The notes under the pieces were generated by a model. The model saw only the letters and a program-made list of their open reading frames with translations. It had not been told where the DNA came from and made no database searches. From Halobellus sp. MBLA0158 (GTDB taxonomy: Archaea > Halobacteriota > Halobacteria > Halobacteriales > Haloferacaceae), in assembly GCF_041477585.1 (NCBI RefSeq), contig NZ_JBGNYA010000001.1, positions 3,038,001-3,102,000 on the forward strand: 64,000 bases of DNA, read 5' to 3'. This document shows positions 46,907-56,365 of the stretch, piece after piece (position 1 is the stretch's first letter; the number at the start of each line of letters is the position of its first letter). Both the position numbers and the translations under genes were made by a program.

Positions 46907-47494
46907 ATGTCCTCGTGGAGGCGCGATTTCGCAAGCGGCCTGATCGTCCTGACTCCGGTCCTGGTCATCCTGTTCGTCCTCAATTACCTCTACTCGCGGA
47001 TCGTCGACCTGCCCGTGATCCGGCAGCTGCCGGAGCCGATCGGGTTCGTCGTCGCCGTGACGGTCTTCATAATGTTGGTCCTCTCGGTCGGCTACCTGAT
47101 GCGGACGACGATCGGCCGGCTGTTCGAGGCGTACCTCGACGCCGCGATGAACCGCGTGCCGCTGGTCCGCGTGCTCTACAACGCCTCGAAGCTCGCGGTC
47201 GAGACCGCGGTCACCGGGACCGAGGACCTCCAAAAGCCCGTGAAGGTCGAGCCCTGGGAGGGGATGCGGATGACGGCGTTCAAGACCGGGAAGGTCACAG
47301 ACGACGGCCGCGAGGTGCTCTTTATGCCGACGGCGCCGAACATCACCACGGGGTTCGTGATGGAGGTCGAATCCGAGGACATCACGGAGACCGACGAGCG
47401 CATCGAGGAGGCGCTCACGCGGGTGCTGTCGGCCGGGTTCGGCGAGGAGGAACGCAGCCCGCCGATCGACATCGACGCGCGCTCCGAGGAGTAG
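46907..47494 (+). CDS. DUF502 family membrane protein
   Basis: 195 residues. Two N-terminal membrane helices (about 8-32 and 45-68) are followed by a soluble domain with RVPLVRVLYNASKLAVET and a conserved GFVMEVESED, typical of DUF502. Role unknown. ATG at 46,907. Confidence 0.87.
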   Translation: MSSWRRDFASGLIVLTPVLVILFVLNYLYSRIVDLPVIRQLPEPIGFVVAVTVFIMLVLSVGYLMRTTIGRLFEAYLDAAMNRVPLVRVLYNASKLAVETAVTGTEDLQKPVKVEPWEGMRMTAFKTGKVTDDGREVLFMPTAPNITTGFVMEVESEDITETDERIEEALTRVLSAGFGEEERSPPIDIDARSEE

Positions 47495-47548
47495 CCAAAG
47501 ACCGCCTCGGGGCAAAAAGCCCTATACGCGCCGCGTCGATCCCCGCGT

Positions 47549-47761
47549 ATGGTCATCTCGACGACGTCGGTGTGGGACGAGGTCGCCGACGGCATCGCGG
47601 CCGAGTCCGTGATCGAGTACGAGAAGGCGACGGTGTACGGCGACTACAAACAGGAACGGGTGTTACACCAGGGGAGGATCCGACTGCTCCCGAACGGGTG
47701 GATCGCGCTGCCGACCGGGCGGTTGCTGTCGCCCGAAGCGGTGCATCACATCGATCCGTAG
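47549..47761 (+). CDS. Small basic/acidic soluble protein, unknown
   Basis: 70 residues (start MVISTTSVWDEVADGIA); beta-rich second half (VLHQGRIRLLPNGWIALPTGR). A TATA-like CTATACGC lies about 25 bases upstream. No family recognised. Confidence 0.6.
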   Translation: MVISTTSVWDEVADGIAAESVIEYEKATVYGDYKQERVLHQGRIRLLPNGWIALPTGRLLSPEAVHHIDP

Positions 47762-47776
47762 CGGGGAGGGACGGCG

Positions 47777-47983
47777 ATGAACGTAGGCTTCGCGCTCACG
47801 GGAGTCGTATTCGTACTCGTCGGGATCGACATCGGCAGGCGACCGGCGTATCACGCCGAGCGGTTCGGGAGATACAGTCTTGTCACCGGTGGAAGCGCCG
47901 GGTCGAACCGACTGACGCGCGCGCTCGGCGCGTTCCTCGCGATCGCGGGTATCGTTCTGTTCGTCGGTGGTGTGGCCGTCTGA
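47777..47983 (+). CDS. Small two-helix membrane protein, unknown
   Basis: 68 residues with hydrophobic helices at about 3-18 and 48-67 joined by a polar loop. It starts 15 bases after the preceding small gene, perhaps one transcript. Confidence 0.55.
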   Translation: MNVGFALTGVVFVLVGIDIGRRPAYHAERFGRYSLVTGGSAGSNRLTRALGAFLAIAGIVLFVGGVAV

Positions 47984-48096
47984 GTCGGTCAGGAAAATAT
48001 TGAATCCGGGTGACTCACGTAAGGGAGAACAACGTTCTCACGTGACGCGCGACGCTGTGCCGCAATCCTCTTGGGCCGAATCCACGGACTACGGAT

Positions 48097-48624
48097 ATGC
48101 CCTCCCTCCGTACAAAGTCCGTCGTCGTCCTCGCGTTGGTGCTGTTCTCGGCGATCACCGGCATCGGGCTCGTCGCCCCCGGCGAACCCGACCATCGCCT
48201 GGGTGGCGTCTCGATAGCGACCACGGAGAATCAGTCCGCGACCGTCCAGATCCAGGTGTTCTCCCGGAGCGGTGCGGTTCGCGTCGCGAACAGGACAGTG
48301 ACCGTCCCGCCGGCCGAACACGATCTCACGGAGACCGAAAGCGGGGCGTACTCGGGATTCGTTTCGGCGGGGGAAGTCACCATAACGGAGGGGTGGATCG
48401 GCTCGGGGAACTACGTCGTTCGGGGGCGCTTGGCCGGAGCGGAAACGTGGTCCCGGGTCAGGCTCGGCCCGGTGGACCTCGAACAGTCCCCTCCGTGGTG
48501 GGTGACCGTACTGGACAGGTACGACGTGGCCGAGCGCGAGTGCTTCGGCGTCCGGGCGTGGATCTCGGAGTCGGCGGCGTCCGGCATCGAGCTCCGGGTG
48601 AGGTCGTGCGATAGTGTCGGCTAA
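48097..48624 (+). CDS. Exported protein, unknown function
   Basis: 175 residues with an N-terminal hydrophobic signal or anchor (about 6-26) and an extracellular beta-rich domain. Sequons NQS and NRT are present. No family recognised. Confidence 0.65.
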   Translation: MPSLRTKSVVVLALVLFSAITGIGLVAPGEPDHRLGGVSIATTENQSATVQIQVFSRSGAVRVANRTVTVPPAEHDLTETESGAYSGFVSAGEVTITEGWIGSGNYVVRGRLAGAETWSRVRLGPVDLEQSPPWWVTVLDRYDVAERECFGVRAWISESAASGIELRVRSCDSVG

Positions 48625-48756
48625 GTCCGCCAGACGAACACACTCACCATTCGTGAAGGAGAGCTGTCAGCACCGACCGGCGTGCGTCGGCAAACGGGGG
48701 GAGTGCGTGCCGACCAATCCGGACTGTTAATTCATCGGAGCCCGTACCACTGCGAT

Positions 48757-49416
48757 ATGACCGTCACCGCGGAATTTTTCCTCCGGTCGCCGTCCCTCCC
48801 GCTCGTCAGTATCACGACCGAGCTCCAGCCGGACCAGGTCACCTGTACGCACGCGCTGTGCCTCCAGCCCGACGTCCAGACCTTCGTCGTCGAAATAGAC
48901 GCCACAGACAAGGTCTCGGAGGCGGAACTCGAAGCGCTCGACGAGGTCACAGAGGTCACGTCGCTTGGGGAGTCGGACGACAAAGCCGTCTACGAGCTCG
49001 ATATCGAGCTCGCGGAGACGCCGTTTGCGTCGCTCGACGACGGCCGCTCGGGGGTGGCGAAGATGAAGTCGACGGTCATAACCCCGGACGGCTGGCGCGA
49101 GACGAAGGTGTTCAAAGACCACGAGACGTTCACCGAATTCCGCACGACGATGGAGGAACACGGGATTTCGCTCGACCTCATCTCGATCACCTCCGAGGCC
49201 GCCGAGTCCGAGGACTTCCTCCGGGATGGGCTGACCGAACGCCAGCGCGAGGCCCTGTCGCTCGCCGTCTCGCGCGGCTACTACGAGAGCCCGCGGCAGG
49301 TCACAGCCGAGGAGCTCGCCGAGGAGTTAGACATCTCGCAGCCCTCCCTCTCGGCGCTCCTCCGCCGCGGCGAGCGCCAGCTCCTGACCGCCTCGCTCGA
49401 CGCGCCGACTATATAA
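48757..49416 (+). CDS. Bat-type HTH transcriptional regulator
   Basis: 219 residues. The C-terminal HTH_10 domain (LTERQREALSLAVSRGYYESPRQVTAEELAEELDISQPSLSALLRRGE region, about 160-208) is the DNA-binding domain of bacterio-opsin-activator-like proteins. The N-terminal part is the Bat-associated sensor fold. ATG at 48,757. Targets are unknown. Confidence 0.88.
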   Translation: MTVTAEFFLRSPSLPLVSITTELQPDQVTCTHALCLQPDVQTFVVEIDATDKVSEAELEALDEVTEVTSLGESDDKAVYELDIELAETPFASLDDGRSGVAKMKSTVITPDGWRETKVFKDHETFTEFRTTMEEHGISLDLISITSEAAESEDFLRDGLTERQREALSLAVSRGYYESPRQVTAEELAEELDISQPSLSALLRRGERQLLTASLDAPTI

Positions 49417-49471
49417 ACGCCCTTTCCATATAGCATCAACGTCTCCCCCGTCGTGCGCCTCCCTTCAGGTG

Positions 49472-50236
49472 ATGTCAGGCGACTTCGGTTCAGAACTGGA
49501 TGGGAAGGTCGCGATTGTCACCGGCGCGTCCTCCGGGATCGGCGAGGCCACGGCGGAGGCCCTCGCGTCCCGCGGCGCGAGCGTCGTCGTCGCCGCACGG
49601 CGCGAAGACGAGCTAGAAGAACTTCAAGCCGGGATCGAATCCGAGGGCGGCGACGCGCTCGTCGTCCCGACCGACATTACGAACGACGACGACATCGACG
49701 CCCTCGTCGACGCGACGCTCGACGAGTACGGTCGCATCGACATTCTGGTGAACAACGCGGGCATTATGCCCCTCAGCCACATCGCGGACGTGGATCGAGA
49801 CACCCTGCAAACGACGATCGACGTCAACCTCAGCGGGCTCGTGAAGCTCACTCACGCCGTCGTTCCGACGATGCTGGAACAGGAGAGCGGCCACGTCGTG
49901 AACCTCTCGTCGGTCGTCGGACGGTTCCTGATGGAGAACGCCTCGCACTACAACGCGACGAAGGCCGGGGTGAAGATGTTCGGCGACTCGCTCCGTCTGG
50001 ACGTCGCCGCCGAGGGGATTCGCGTGGCCACGATCGAGCCGGGGTCGGTCGCTACGGAGCTGCCGGAGTCCATCGCCGACGAGGAGATCAAAGAGCAGAT
50101 CGAGGAGCTCGGCGAGTCGATGCGCCCGCTCCAGCCGGACGACATCGCCCGGACGATCGCGTTCGTGGTCTCCCAGCCGCCCCACGTGGACATCAACGAG
50201 GTCCTCGTCCGCCCGACGGATCAGGTCCAGCCCTAA
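49472..50236 (+). CDS. Short-chain dehydrogenase/reductase
   Basis: 254 residues. Cofactor motif TGASSGIG (about 18-25), NNAG (about 93-96), catalytic Ser (NLSSVVG), and YNATK (Y-x3-K). A classical SDR, substrate unknown. An in-frame GTG three bases upstream is an alternative start. It is followed by a cupin gene 22 bases on, perhaps a joint pathway. Confidence 0.92.
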   Translation: MSGDFGSELDGKVAIVTGASSGIGEATAEALASRGASVVVAARREDELEELQAGIESEGGDALVVPTDITNDDDIDALVDATLDEYGRIDILVNNAGIMPLSHIADVDRDTLQTTIDVNLSGLVKLTHAVVPTMLEQESGHVVNLSSVVGRFLMENASHYNATKAGVKMFGDSLRLDVAAEGIRVATIEPGSVATELPESIADEEIKEQIEELGESMRPLQPDDIARTIAFVVSQPPHVDINEVLVRPTDQVQP

Positions 50237-50258
50237 TCCGCGCTGAGGTGACCACACG

Positions 50259-50657
50259 ATGGACATACAGCGAGGCTGTTCGCAGCCCTCCACCGAAGGC
50301 CCCGAGGAGTACTTCACGGGGGACGTCCGGATCGATCCCCTGTTCGACACGCACGACCAGGCCCGCGCGGCGGGGGCGAGCGTCACCTTCGAGCCCGGCG
50401 CCCGCACCGCGTGGCACACCCACCCGCTGGGTCAGACCCTGATCGTGACGTCCGGCTGCGGGCTCGTTCAGAGCGAGGGCGAGTCGATCGAGCAGGTCCG
50501 CCCGGGAGACGTGGTCTGGTTCCCGCCGGGCGAAAAGCACTGGCACGGCGCGACGCCGGAGCAGGCGATGACCCACATCGCCATCCAAGAGGAAGAGGGA
50601 GGCGAGGTCGTCGAGTGGCTGGAACAGGTGACCGACGAACAGTATCGGCCGGAGTGA
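50259..50657 (+). CDS. Cupin-domain protein
   Basis: 132 residues. Cupin motif 1 [21 protein letters not shown] (His-x-His at about 52-54) and motif 2 [18 protein letters not shown] supply the metal-binding His, Gln/Glu and distal His. It resembles cupins linked to carboxymuconolactone-decarboxylase-like proteins. Substrate unknown. Confidence 0.9.
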   Translation: MDIQRGCSQPSTEGPEEYFTGDVRIDPLFDTHDQARAAGASVTFEPGARTAWHTHPLGQTLIVTSGCGLVQSEGESIEQVRPGDVVWFPPGEKHWHGATPEQAMTHIAIQEEEGGEVVEWLEQVTDEQYRPE

Positions 50658-50704
50658 CGGCCCTCGCGGCATCGGTCAGTCCGCCGTGAGACGCGGGGTG
50701 CCTC

Positions 50705-50786
50705 ATAGTGATTACTCTCGTCTCTTACCGCCGAACGCCACGCCCGGTGACGGCCTTCGGCGGTAAACAGTGAGAGTAATCACTAT
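50705..50786. repeat. Palindromic dispersed element, well preserved copy (copy 2)
   Basis: 82 bases. The left arm ATAGTGATTACTCTC and the right arm GAGAGTAATCACTAT are perfect inverted copies. Inside them TTACCGCCGAA and TTCGGCGGTAA also match, with a short unpaired step between. Related to 6879-6950. It lies between the convergent ends of the cupin gene and ilvE. Confidence 0.8.
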
Positions 50787-50872
50787 CACAGCCGCGTTCG
50801 TCCCGTTCGATAGCACAGATCGAGTCCGTTGCGCAGCGCCGCACTTCGCGGCCTCGACGAAAAAGAGAATTC

Positions 50873-51817
50873 TCAGACGTACGTGAACCACTCGTCGTGC
50901 GCGTCGGTGCGGCGCTCGACGAGGTCGAAGAAGGCCTGCTGGAGTTCTTCGGTGACGGGCCCGCGCGTCCCGTCGCCGATCTCGACGTTGTTGACCTTCC
51001 GGATCGGCGTCACCTCCGCGGCGGTGCCGGAGAAGAACAGCTCGTCGGCGGTGTTGAGTTCGCCGCGGGAGATCGTGGCCTGGTCGTGGACGGTGTAGCC
51101 GCGCTCGCGGGCGAGTTCGATCACCGTGTTCCGGGTGATGCCGTCGAGGATGCTCTGAGAGAGGCCGGGCGTGTAGATCTCGCCGTCGCGGACGAGGAAG
51201 ATGTTCTCGCCGGGGCCCTCCGCGACGTTGCCCTCCTTGTTGAGGACGATCGCCTCGGTGAAGCCGTTGCGGCGGGCCTCCTCGCCGGCGAGCATCGAGT
51301 TGACGTAGAGGCCGGTCGTCTTCGCGTTCGTCGGGATCTGGCTGGAGGCGTGCTTGCGCCACGAGGAGATCATCACCTCGACGCCCTTCTCCAGGGCCTC
51401 CTCCCCGAGGTAGGCGCCCCAGGGCCAGGCGGCGATGGCGACGTTCACGGGGTTGTCCTTGGGGCTGACGCCGAGCGAGCCGTATCCATAAAACGCGACC
51501 GGGCGGATGTAACAGGACTCCAGTTCCTCCCGGCGGATGAGCTCCAGGGTCGCCTGGGTGAGCTCGTCGCGGGAGTACGGAATCTCCATATCGTAGGGCT
51601 TGGTCGACTCGTAGAAGCGATCGAGGTGTTCCTCCCAGCGGAAGATCGCCGGGCCGTTCTCCGTGTCGTAACACCGGACGCCCTCGAAGACGCCCGTGCC
51701 GTAGTGGAGGCCGTGCGCGAGAACGTGGACCGTCGCGTCGTCCCAGTCGACGAACGAACCGTCCTGCCAGATCGTATTTAGGAAATCCGTGTCCTCCTGC
51801 ATTTCCTTGAATCCCAT
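50873..51817 (-). CDS. ilvE: Branched-chain amino acid aminotransferase with element-derived 5' end
   Basis: 314 residues, a class IV PLP transaminase with HGLHYGTGVFEGVRCY (about 35-50), the PLP-lysine region (SSWRKHASSQIPTNAKTTGLY) and GENIFLVRDGE. The first 14 codons (MGFKEMQEDTDFLN) come from the inserted element. Codons from T-I-W on are chromosomal. The original first codons, MGFDEMDVDTI, remain at 62,735 beside ribB. The TATA-like TTTTTTTATTT about 24-34 bases before the ATG is also element DNA. Confidence 0.93.
   Translation of the reverse strand: MGFKEMQEDTDFLNTIWQDGSFVDWDDATVHVLAHGLHYGTGVFEGVRCYDTENGPAIFRWEEHLDRFYESTKPYDMEIPYSRDELTQATLELIRREELESCYIRPVAFYGYGSLGVSPKDNPVNVAIAAWPWGAYLGEEALEKGVEVMISSWRKHASSQIPTNAKTTGLYVNSMLAGEEARRNGFTEAIVLNKEGNVAEGPGENIFLVRDGEIYTPGLSQSILDGITRNTVIELARERGYTVHDQATISRGELNTADELFFSGTAAEVTPIRKVNNVEIGDGTRGPVTEELQQAFFDLVERRTDAHDEWFTYV
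51768..51775. repeat. Left attachment core of the ilvE element
   Basis: CAGATCGT, reading as ACG ATC TG (T-I-W codons) on the ilvE strand. The same 8 bases are at 62,701-62,708. Confidence 0.7.
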
Positions 51818-51994
51818 ATATCGACCCTCTCACCCTACCCAAATAAAAAAAGCGGGGTTGATCCAATCATCCGAATAGATGTTATTCGCACTGTATGAGG
51901 ATGCAGTTTTTATCTTGTCTGTTGATCAGTCTTGGCCGGTCGATGGACGATGCTTTGATATGGAGACAAAGAGGAATTGCAGTAACTCCCTTCT

Positions 51995-54900
51995 ATGAGC
52001 ATACAGGAATCTGCGGACATTGACCGGGGTGCTATTGAGGATTTAGTTGACGAGTATCAGTCCCGTCCCCGGAACGAGCGAATGGATATGAAAGAGGCGG
52101 GGGTACGACAGCAATTCATTAACCCACTTCTCCGTGCGCTCGGATGGGACACCACCAAGGATCAAGTCAAACCCGAACAGAGAACGCTGGTCGGAGACGT
52201 TGACTATGCTCTCAGTCTCAATGGGCGCGAGCAATTCTTCATAGAAGCAAAATCATTCTCAGAGGATCTTGATGGGACACGTCGGTTGAGTAGCGGCGAA
52301 AAGCAATCCTACGTCGAACAGGCCATTGACTATGCGTGGCACCAAGGGTGCGATTGGGCCATTCTCACCAACTTTGCCGAACTTCGCCTGTACTTCACTC
52401 ACGTCAATAAGGATAATCTCGAAAAGGGTCGAATATTCACTCTGACAGTTGACGACTATACCACAGAAGAGGGGTTGGAACAACTCTCTCAACTCTCAAA
52501 ACAGGCAGTTGCCGATGGATCTCTTGAGAGATTAGAACGGGCGCGAGAGCGAGATTCAGTCACAGTTGAGATTCTAAATGTACTATCGGAGGCGAGAACG
52601 CGCCTTACCCGAGACGTTCACGAATCACACCCTGAGCTATCACTTGACGAGCTTCGGGATGGGGTTCAACGAATCTTAGACCGCCTTGTCGTAATGCGTG
52701 TGGCGGAAGATCGTGGAGTAATCCCGGCGGACACTCTACTAAGTACGGCTGAATTGTGGGAACAGAAGACGATCAACCCGGACGTGCGGACACTGGTACG
52801 TGATCTGAAAAACGCCTTCCGGGATTTCGATTCCGTCTACAACTCGGAGCTATTCGCGGAACATCCGTGCGAAGACTACGATATTTCAAACGACGTTCTA
52901 CTCGATATTATCGACTCTCTCTACGACTACAACTTCTCATACATCGACGCCGACGTGTTGGGCCGTATCTATGAAGACTATCTCGGACACGCAATAGAGG
53001 ACAAATCTGAGGACTTAGAATTAGTAGAACATCAAGACGAACGCCGAGAAGAAGGTATCTACTACACCCCCGTTCCCGTCGTAGAGTACATCGTTGATAG
53101 CACGTTGGGTGAGCGGATTGAGGGTATAATGAACAACGTGCGGGAGGAGTTGGACCAAGACGATCCTGATTTTGAGTCCGCCCGCGCAGAATTTGACAAG
53201 ATCGAGGAGATCACCGTCTTAGACGTGACCTGTGGGAGCGGGAGTTTCCTCATCAAAGCATTTGACTTGCTCGTTGACGCCTATGAGGAGTACCAGGAGT
53301 TAGCTAAATCTGCGAACAAATCCGCGAACGGAGGGATGAATGTTCTATCCTATTCTGAAGATCAGACGATCCCGAATGACTACAAGCAAGATATTCTCCG
53401 GAACAACATCTACGGCGTCGATTTGGATTACCAGGCGACGGAGATTGCGACAGTCAATCTACTCTTGAAGGCATTGGAAAAGGGCGAAAAGCTCCCGTCG
53501 ATCCTTGAAGACAACATTCGGCCCGGAAACAGCCTGCTGAATGGTTCTCCCGAGGAGGTTGCGGAGGTTCTCGACGTTTCCGTTGAAGAGGCGGAAGAGA
53601 TGGGAGCGATGGAGTGGGAGGAGGAGTTTGAAGACATTTTTGAGGAGTACGGCGGATTCGACGTGATTGTTGGGAATCCTCCGTGGGGTGCTGAGTTGGA
53701 AGCTTACGAGGAATGGTTAGAAAGCGACCACGGATACGAATTGGCAACCGGGCAGTACGACTCGTATGAGCTGTTCTTAGAGTTGGGTGGAGACTTGTTG
53801 AGAGAAGGTGGGACGCTTGGATTCATCATTCCGGACAGTATATTCAATGAGGATTCGGTTCCACTTCGCAGTTGGTTAGCAGAAGATCATCAATTAGATC
53901 GTGTTCACAAGTTAGGAGAGGGTCTTTTTGATAACGTATTCGCGGCTACAGCGATTGTTCAATATACTAATCAACAACCCCGTGACGATCAGGAGATTGA
54001 GGTTAGTATCCTACAGAAAGAAGACCGTAAGAAGATTATCGGAGCAGGCGGAGGCGCGCTGAAGAGTATTATCGAAGACAAAAAGCATATCACAAAACAG
54101 AGTCGGTTCACAGAAAACGAAGACTACGTATTCGATATTTGGGCCGGGGTGGAAGACCACCAGATCCTCGACGCTATGGAAGCGGATACCGTTGATTGGT
54201 CAGAAGTGGTTGATAACGGGCGGGGCGACGAGACGGGCAAGGAAGGAGAAATTCTCAAATGTCCGTATTGTATGGAATGGAGTCCGTTCCCGCAGAATCG
54301 GGCAGAGTCCAAAGGCGGGGGATACTACCCAAAAGTCTGCGACCACTGTGGAGAAGAGTTTGAATTTGAAGACGCAATTTCAACCAGAAGAATCGTCAAA
54401 CAAGAGCCTACCGAGGAGTGTGATACACCGATCTACTTTGGAGAACACGTCAATCGGTACAGAACAAGCGATAACGCATACATAGATAAGGACGTAGAAG
54501 GGGTCGGACTGAAAGACGATTGGCGATTTGAGCCTCCAAAATTACTCATCCGGGAAGCTGGTGTTGGCTTCTACGCAACTGTCGATTACACAGATGCACG
54601 TTGTTTGAAATCTGTAATGTCTTTCCGTCCAAAAGAAGACCGCGAAGAGCCGTTTGAGAAATACGATCTTGAGTATTTCTTGGGCTTCCTCAACACTCGT
54701 GCTATGCTCTACTACTATGCTAAGGTCAAAGGCATCGTTGAGTGGCAATCATTCCCACGGCACCCTCAGAGCTTCATTATGTCTCTCCCTATCCCCGAGA
54801 TCGACTTTGATGATCCGGACGAACGAGAAGATTATGAGGAATTTGTAGAGTTAGTCAGGAAGGCGACCAGCGACGATCAGCAGATTGACGAGGAGTTGGA

Positions 54901-55036
54901 TTGGGAAATCGAGAGAGCCGCATTGGATCTATACGGCATTCCCGACGAAAACCGTCCCCGAATTTGGAATGAGTTGAAGAAGCTACAGCGACTCAGGATT
55001 GTACGCGAGTTATTCCCCGATGCCGGTTCCGAATAG
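51995..55036 (+). CDS. Single-chain type IIG-like restriction-modification enzyme
   Basis: 1013 residues. An N-terminal nuclease-like domain has D70 and E84-A-K86 (pattern D-x13-E-x-K). A DNA methyltransferase core follows: motif X GIYYTPVPVVEYIVD (354-368), motif I VLDVTCGSGSF (408-418), NPPW (561-564). A C-terminal target-recognition part contains a zinc ribbon (CPYC ... CDHC). Separate HsdR/HsdS subunits are absent. It probably methylates adenine and cuts DNA in one chain. Lower GC than the chromosome. Confidence 0.87.
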   Translation: MSIQESADIDRGAIEDLVDEYQSRPRNERMDMKEAGVRQQFINPLLRALGWDTTKDQVKPEQRTLVGDVDYALSLNGREQFFIEAKSFSEDLDGTRRLSSGEKQSYVEQAIDYAWHQGCDWAILTNFAELRLYFTHVNKDNLEKGRIFTLTVDDYTTEEGLEQLSQLSKQAVADGSLERLERARERDSVTVEILNVLSEARTRLTRDVHESHPELSLDELRDGVQRILDRLVVMRVAEDRGVIPADTLLSTAELWEQKTINPDVRTLVRDLKNAFRDFDSVYNSELFAEHPCEDYDISNDVLLDIIDSLYDYNFSYIDADVLGRIYEDYLGHAIEDKSEDLELVEHQDERREEGIYYTPVPVVEYIVDSTLGERIEGIMNNVREELDQDDPDFESARAEFDKIEEITVLDVTCGSGSFLIKAFDLLVDAYEEYQELAKSANKSANGGMNVLSYSEDQTIPNDYKQDILRNNIYGVDLDYQATEIATVNLLLKALEKGEKLPSILEDNIRPGNSLLNGSPEEVAEVLDVSVEEAEEMGAMEWEEEFEDIFEEYGGFDVIVGNPPWGAELEAYEEWLESDHGYELATGQYDSYELFLELGGDLLREGGTLGFIIPDSIFNEDSVPLRSWLAEDHQLDRVHKLGEGLFDNVFAATAIVQYTNQQPRDDQEIEVSILQKEDRKKIIGAGGGALKSIIEDKKHITKQSRFTENEDYVFDIWAGVEDHQILDAMEADTVDWSEVVDNGRGDETGKEGEILKCPYCMEWSPFPQNRAESKGGGYYPKVCDHCGEEFEFEDAISTRRIVKQEPTEECDTPIYFGEHVNRYRTSDNAYIDKDVEGVGLKDDWRFEPPKLLIREAGVGFYATVDYTDARCLKSVMSFRPKEDREEPFEKYDLEYFLGFLNTRAMLYYYAKVKGIVEWQSFPRHPQSFIMSLPIPEIDFDDPDEREDYEEFVELVRKATSDDQQIDEELDWEIERAALDLYGIPDENRPRIWNELKKLQRLRIVRELFPDAGSE

Positions 55037-55090
55037 TCTGAATAGTCAGTTCATCATCAAGTTTATGTCAAATGGGAATCGAATAATTGT

Positions 55091-55234
55091 ATGACCAAAA
55101 CAAGGGAATGTTCGCTATATCGTTGTAAGAACTGTCATATTGTAGTCGGCCAAAAATCGAGTAAAATGTTTAGTCCAAGTAATTCTTGTCCTGTTTGTGA
55201 CAATTCAGGGTGGGAAGAAGTAGAGGTTGCCTAA
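55091..55234 (+). CDS. Small zinc-ribbon protein
   Basis: 47 residues: CKNCH and CPVCD give two C-x2-C knuckles 18 residues apart. It follows the restriction gene by 54 bases on the same strand and is AT-rich. Perhaps a DNA- or RNA-binding accessory. Confidence 0.6.
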   Translation: MTKTRECSLYRCKNCHIVVGQKSSKMFSPSNSCPVCDNSGWEEVEVA

Positions 55235-55946
55235 GACATTCATTCTCCAACACCCACAATTACTGACCATACCTTACTAACCACAACTTTTGCAGACCCA
55301 TCCACGAGTCGTCACAGTAACAGAACTACCACAATACGGGTACCAACTATTTCGTCTCATACATAGAACACAGATGCCTCACAACTCCCGACTATGTGAT
55401 TTGTCATATCGCAACCTCGCATCTCTCAGAGCCTTCTGACGGCAAACAGGAAAACATTCAGTCCCGGTCGAAACCGCAACACGACTCAATCAGAGGAACA
55501 TCGAGTGGCTCATAAGCTTATGTGCAGACCGTCTATGCTCTCGGTTCTGTGTGTTCGGACGAAAAGCGCGCTTCGGCACGCAAGGCCAGAATATCATCAA
55601 CCAACTGAATTATTGTGGTCTCAATTCGGCTGAATCGGTACACGTGGATCTTCCAAACCACAATATCAAAATCTCGTTCGCCTAAATGGATTCTGACAGG
55701 TTTCCCATAATACGATCAATCCCCTTCGGGTACTTAGAAAAACTCATCCTGAGCTTATCTGAGGCGTACAAGAGGACTCAGGAGGTAGTTCACAGATCGT
55801 GGATGTTCCAATTCAATGCATTCAGTCGAAAACCGCGCCTCGATATCCCACGTGGACGGCTATAGGAAACTCCTGAAATTCCAAAAAATTCTGTCGGGCT
55901 TACCTCTATACCGACCACGCCCGGACTGACCGTGTCACAACCTATT
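55235..55946. other. Long non-coding stretch of the ilvE element
   Basis: About 710 bases with no convincing gene on either strand. All longer open frames have stop-rich neighbours and no start or family resemblance. No repeat of more than about ten bases was noticed. It may contain decayed genes, an origin or a small RNA. Confidence 0.4.
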
Positions 55947-56192
55947 TCACTCTCCGGACTTCGGAGGATCAGGCCGCCACCATACCACAGCCAACCCCCC
56001 AATCTTCTTCTTCCGAATGTCACCACGCTCCGTTAACGCCTCAAGCTTGTTGTAAGCGGTTCTCTGCGCGACGTCAAGGGCTTCTGCTACCTCGCTCGTC
56101 GTCCGGGGTTCCGTATCCGTAAACAGTTCAAGGACGTCGTCGATAGACACAGTCTCCTGGTACCTACCTCCCTCGTCGCGTTTTCGTCCCAT
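55947..56192 (-). CDS. Small winged-helix regulator
   Basis: 81 residues. Helix-turn-helix at about 27-60 (TTSEVAEALDVAQRTAYNKLEALTERG), then a wing. It begins at the ATG at 56,192 (MGRKRDEGG). Divergent from the SWIM gene, perhaps controlling it. Confidence 0.75.
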   Translation of the reverse strand: MGRKRDEGGRYQETVSIDDVLELFTDTEPRTTSEVAEALDVAQRTAYNKLEALTERGDIRKKKIGGLAVVWWRPDPPKSGE

Positions 56193-56365
56193 AACACCGT
56201 ATTTGACGCACGAGACAATACCTCTTTCCACTGCACACGTGGGCAACCGGTACAGCTATATCCTATGCTTACGTAGGTGAAGGTGAGAAGAACGGCTCCC
56301 TCAGAGCGTGAAAACGCCGGGTGGTTGGAACACCCGGAGTCGGCTTCTCGGATTGGAGAAAGCCA

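Noticed and set aside
51995-55036. BREX PglX methyltransferase
   Set aside because: The protein has its own N-terminal nuclease-like D...E-x-K motif and no other BREX gene is present, so a single-chain restriction-modification enzyme fits better.
55790-56026. A 78-residue minus-strand frame overlapping the wHTH gene end
   Set aside because: It overlaps the better supported gene at 55,947 and has no family-like or membrane pattern.
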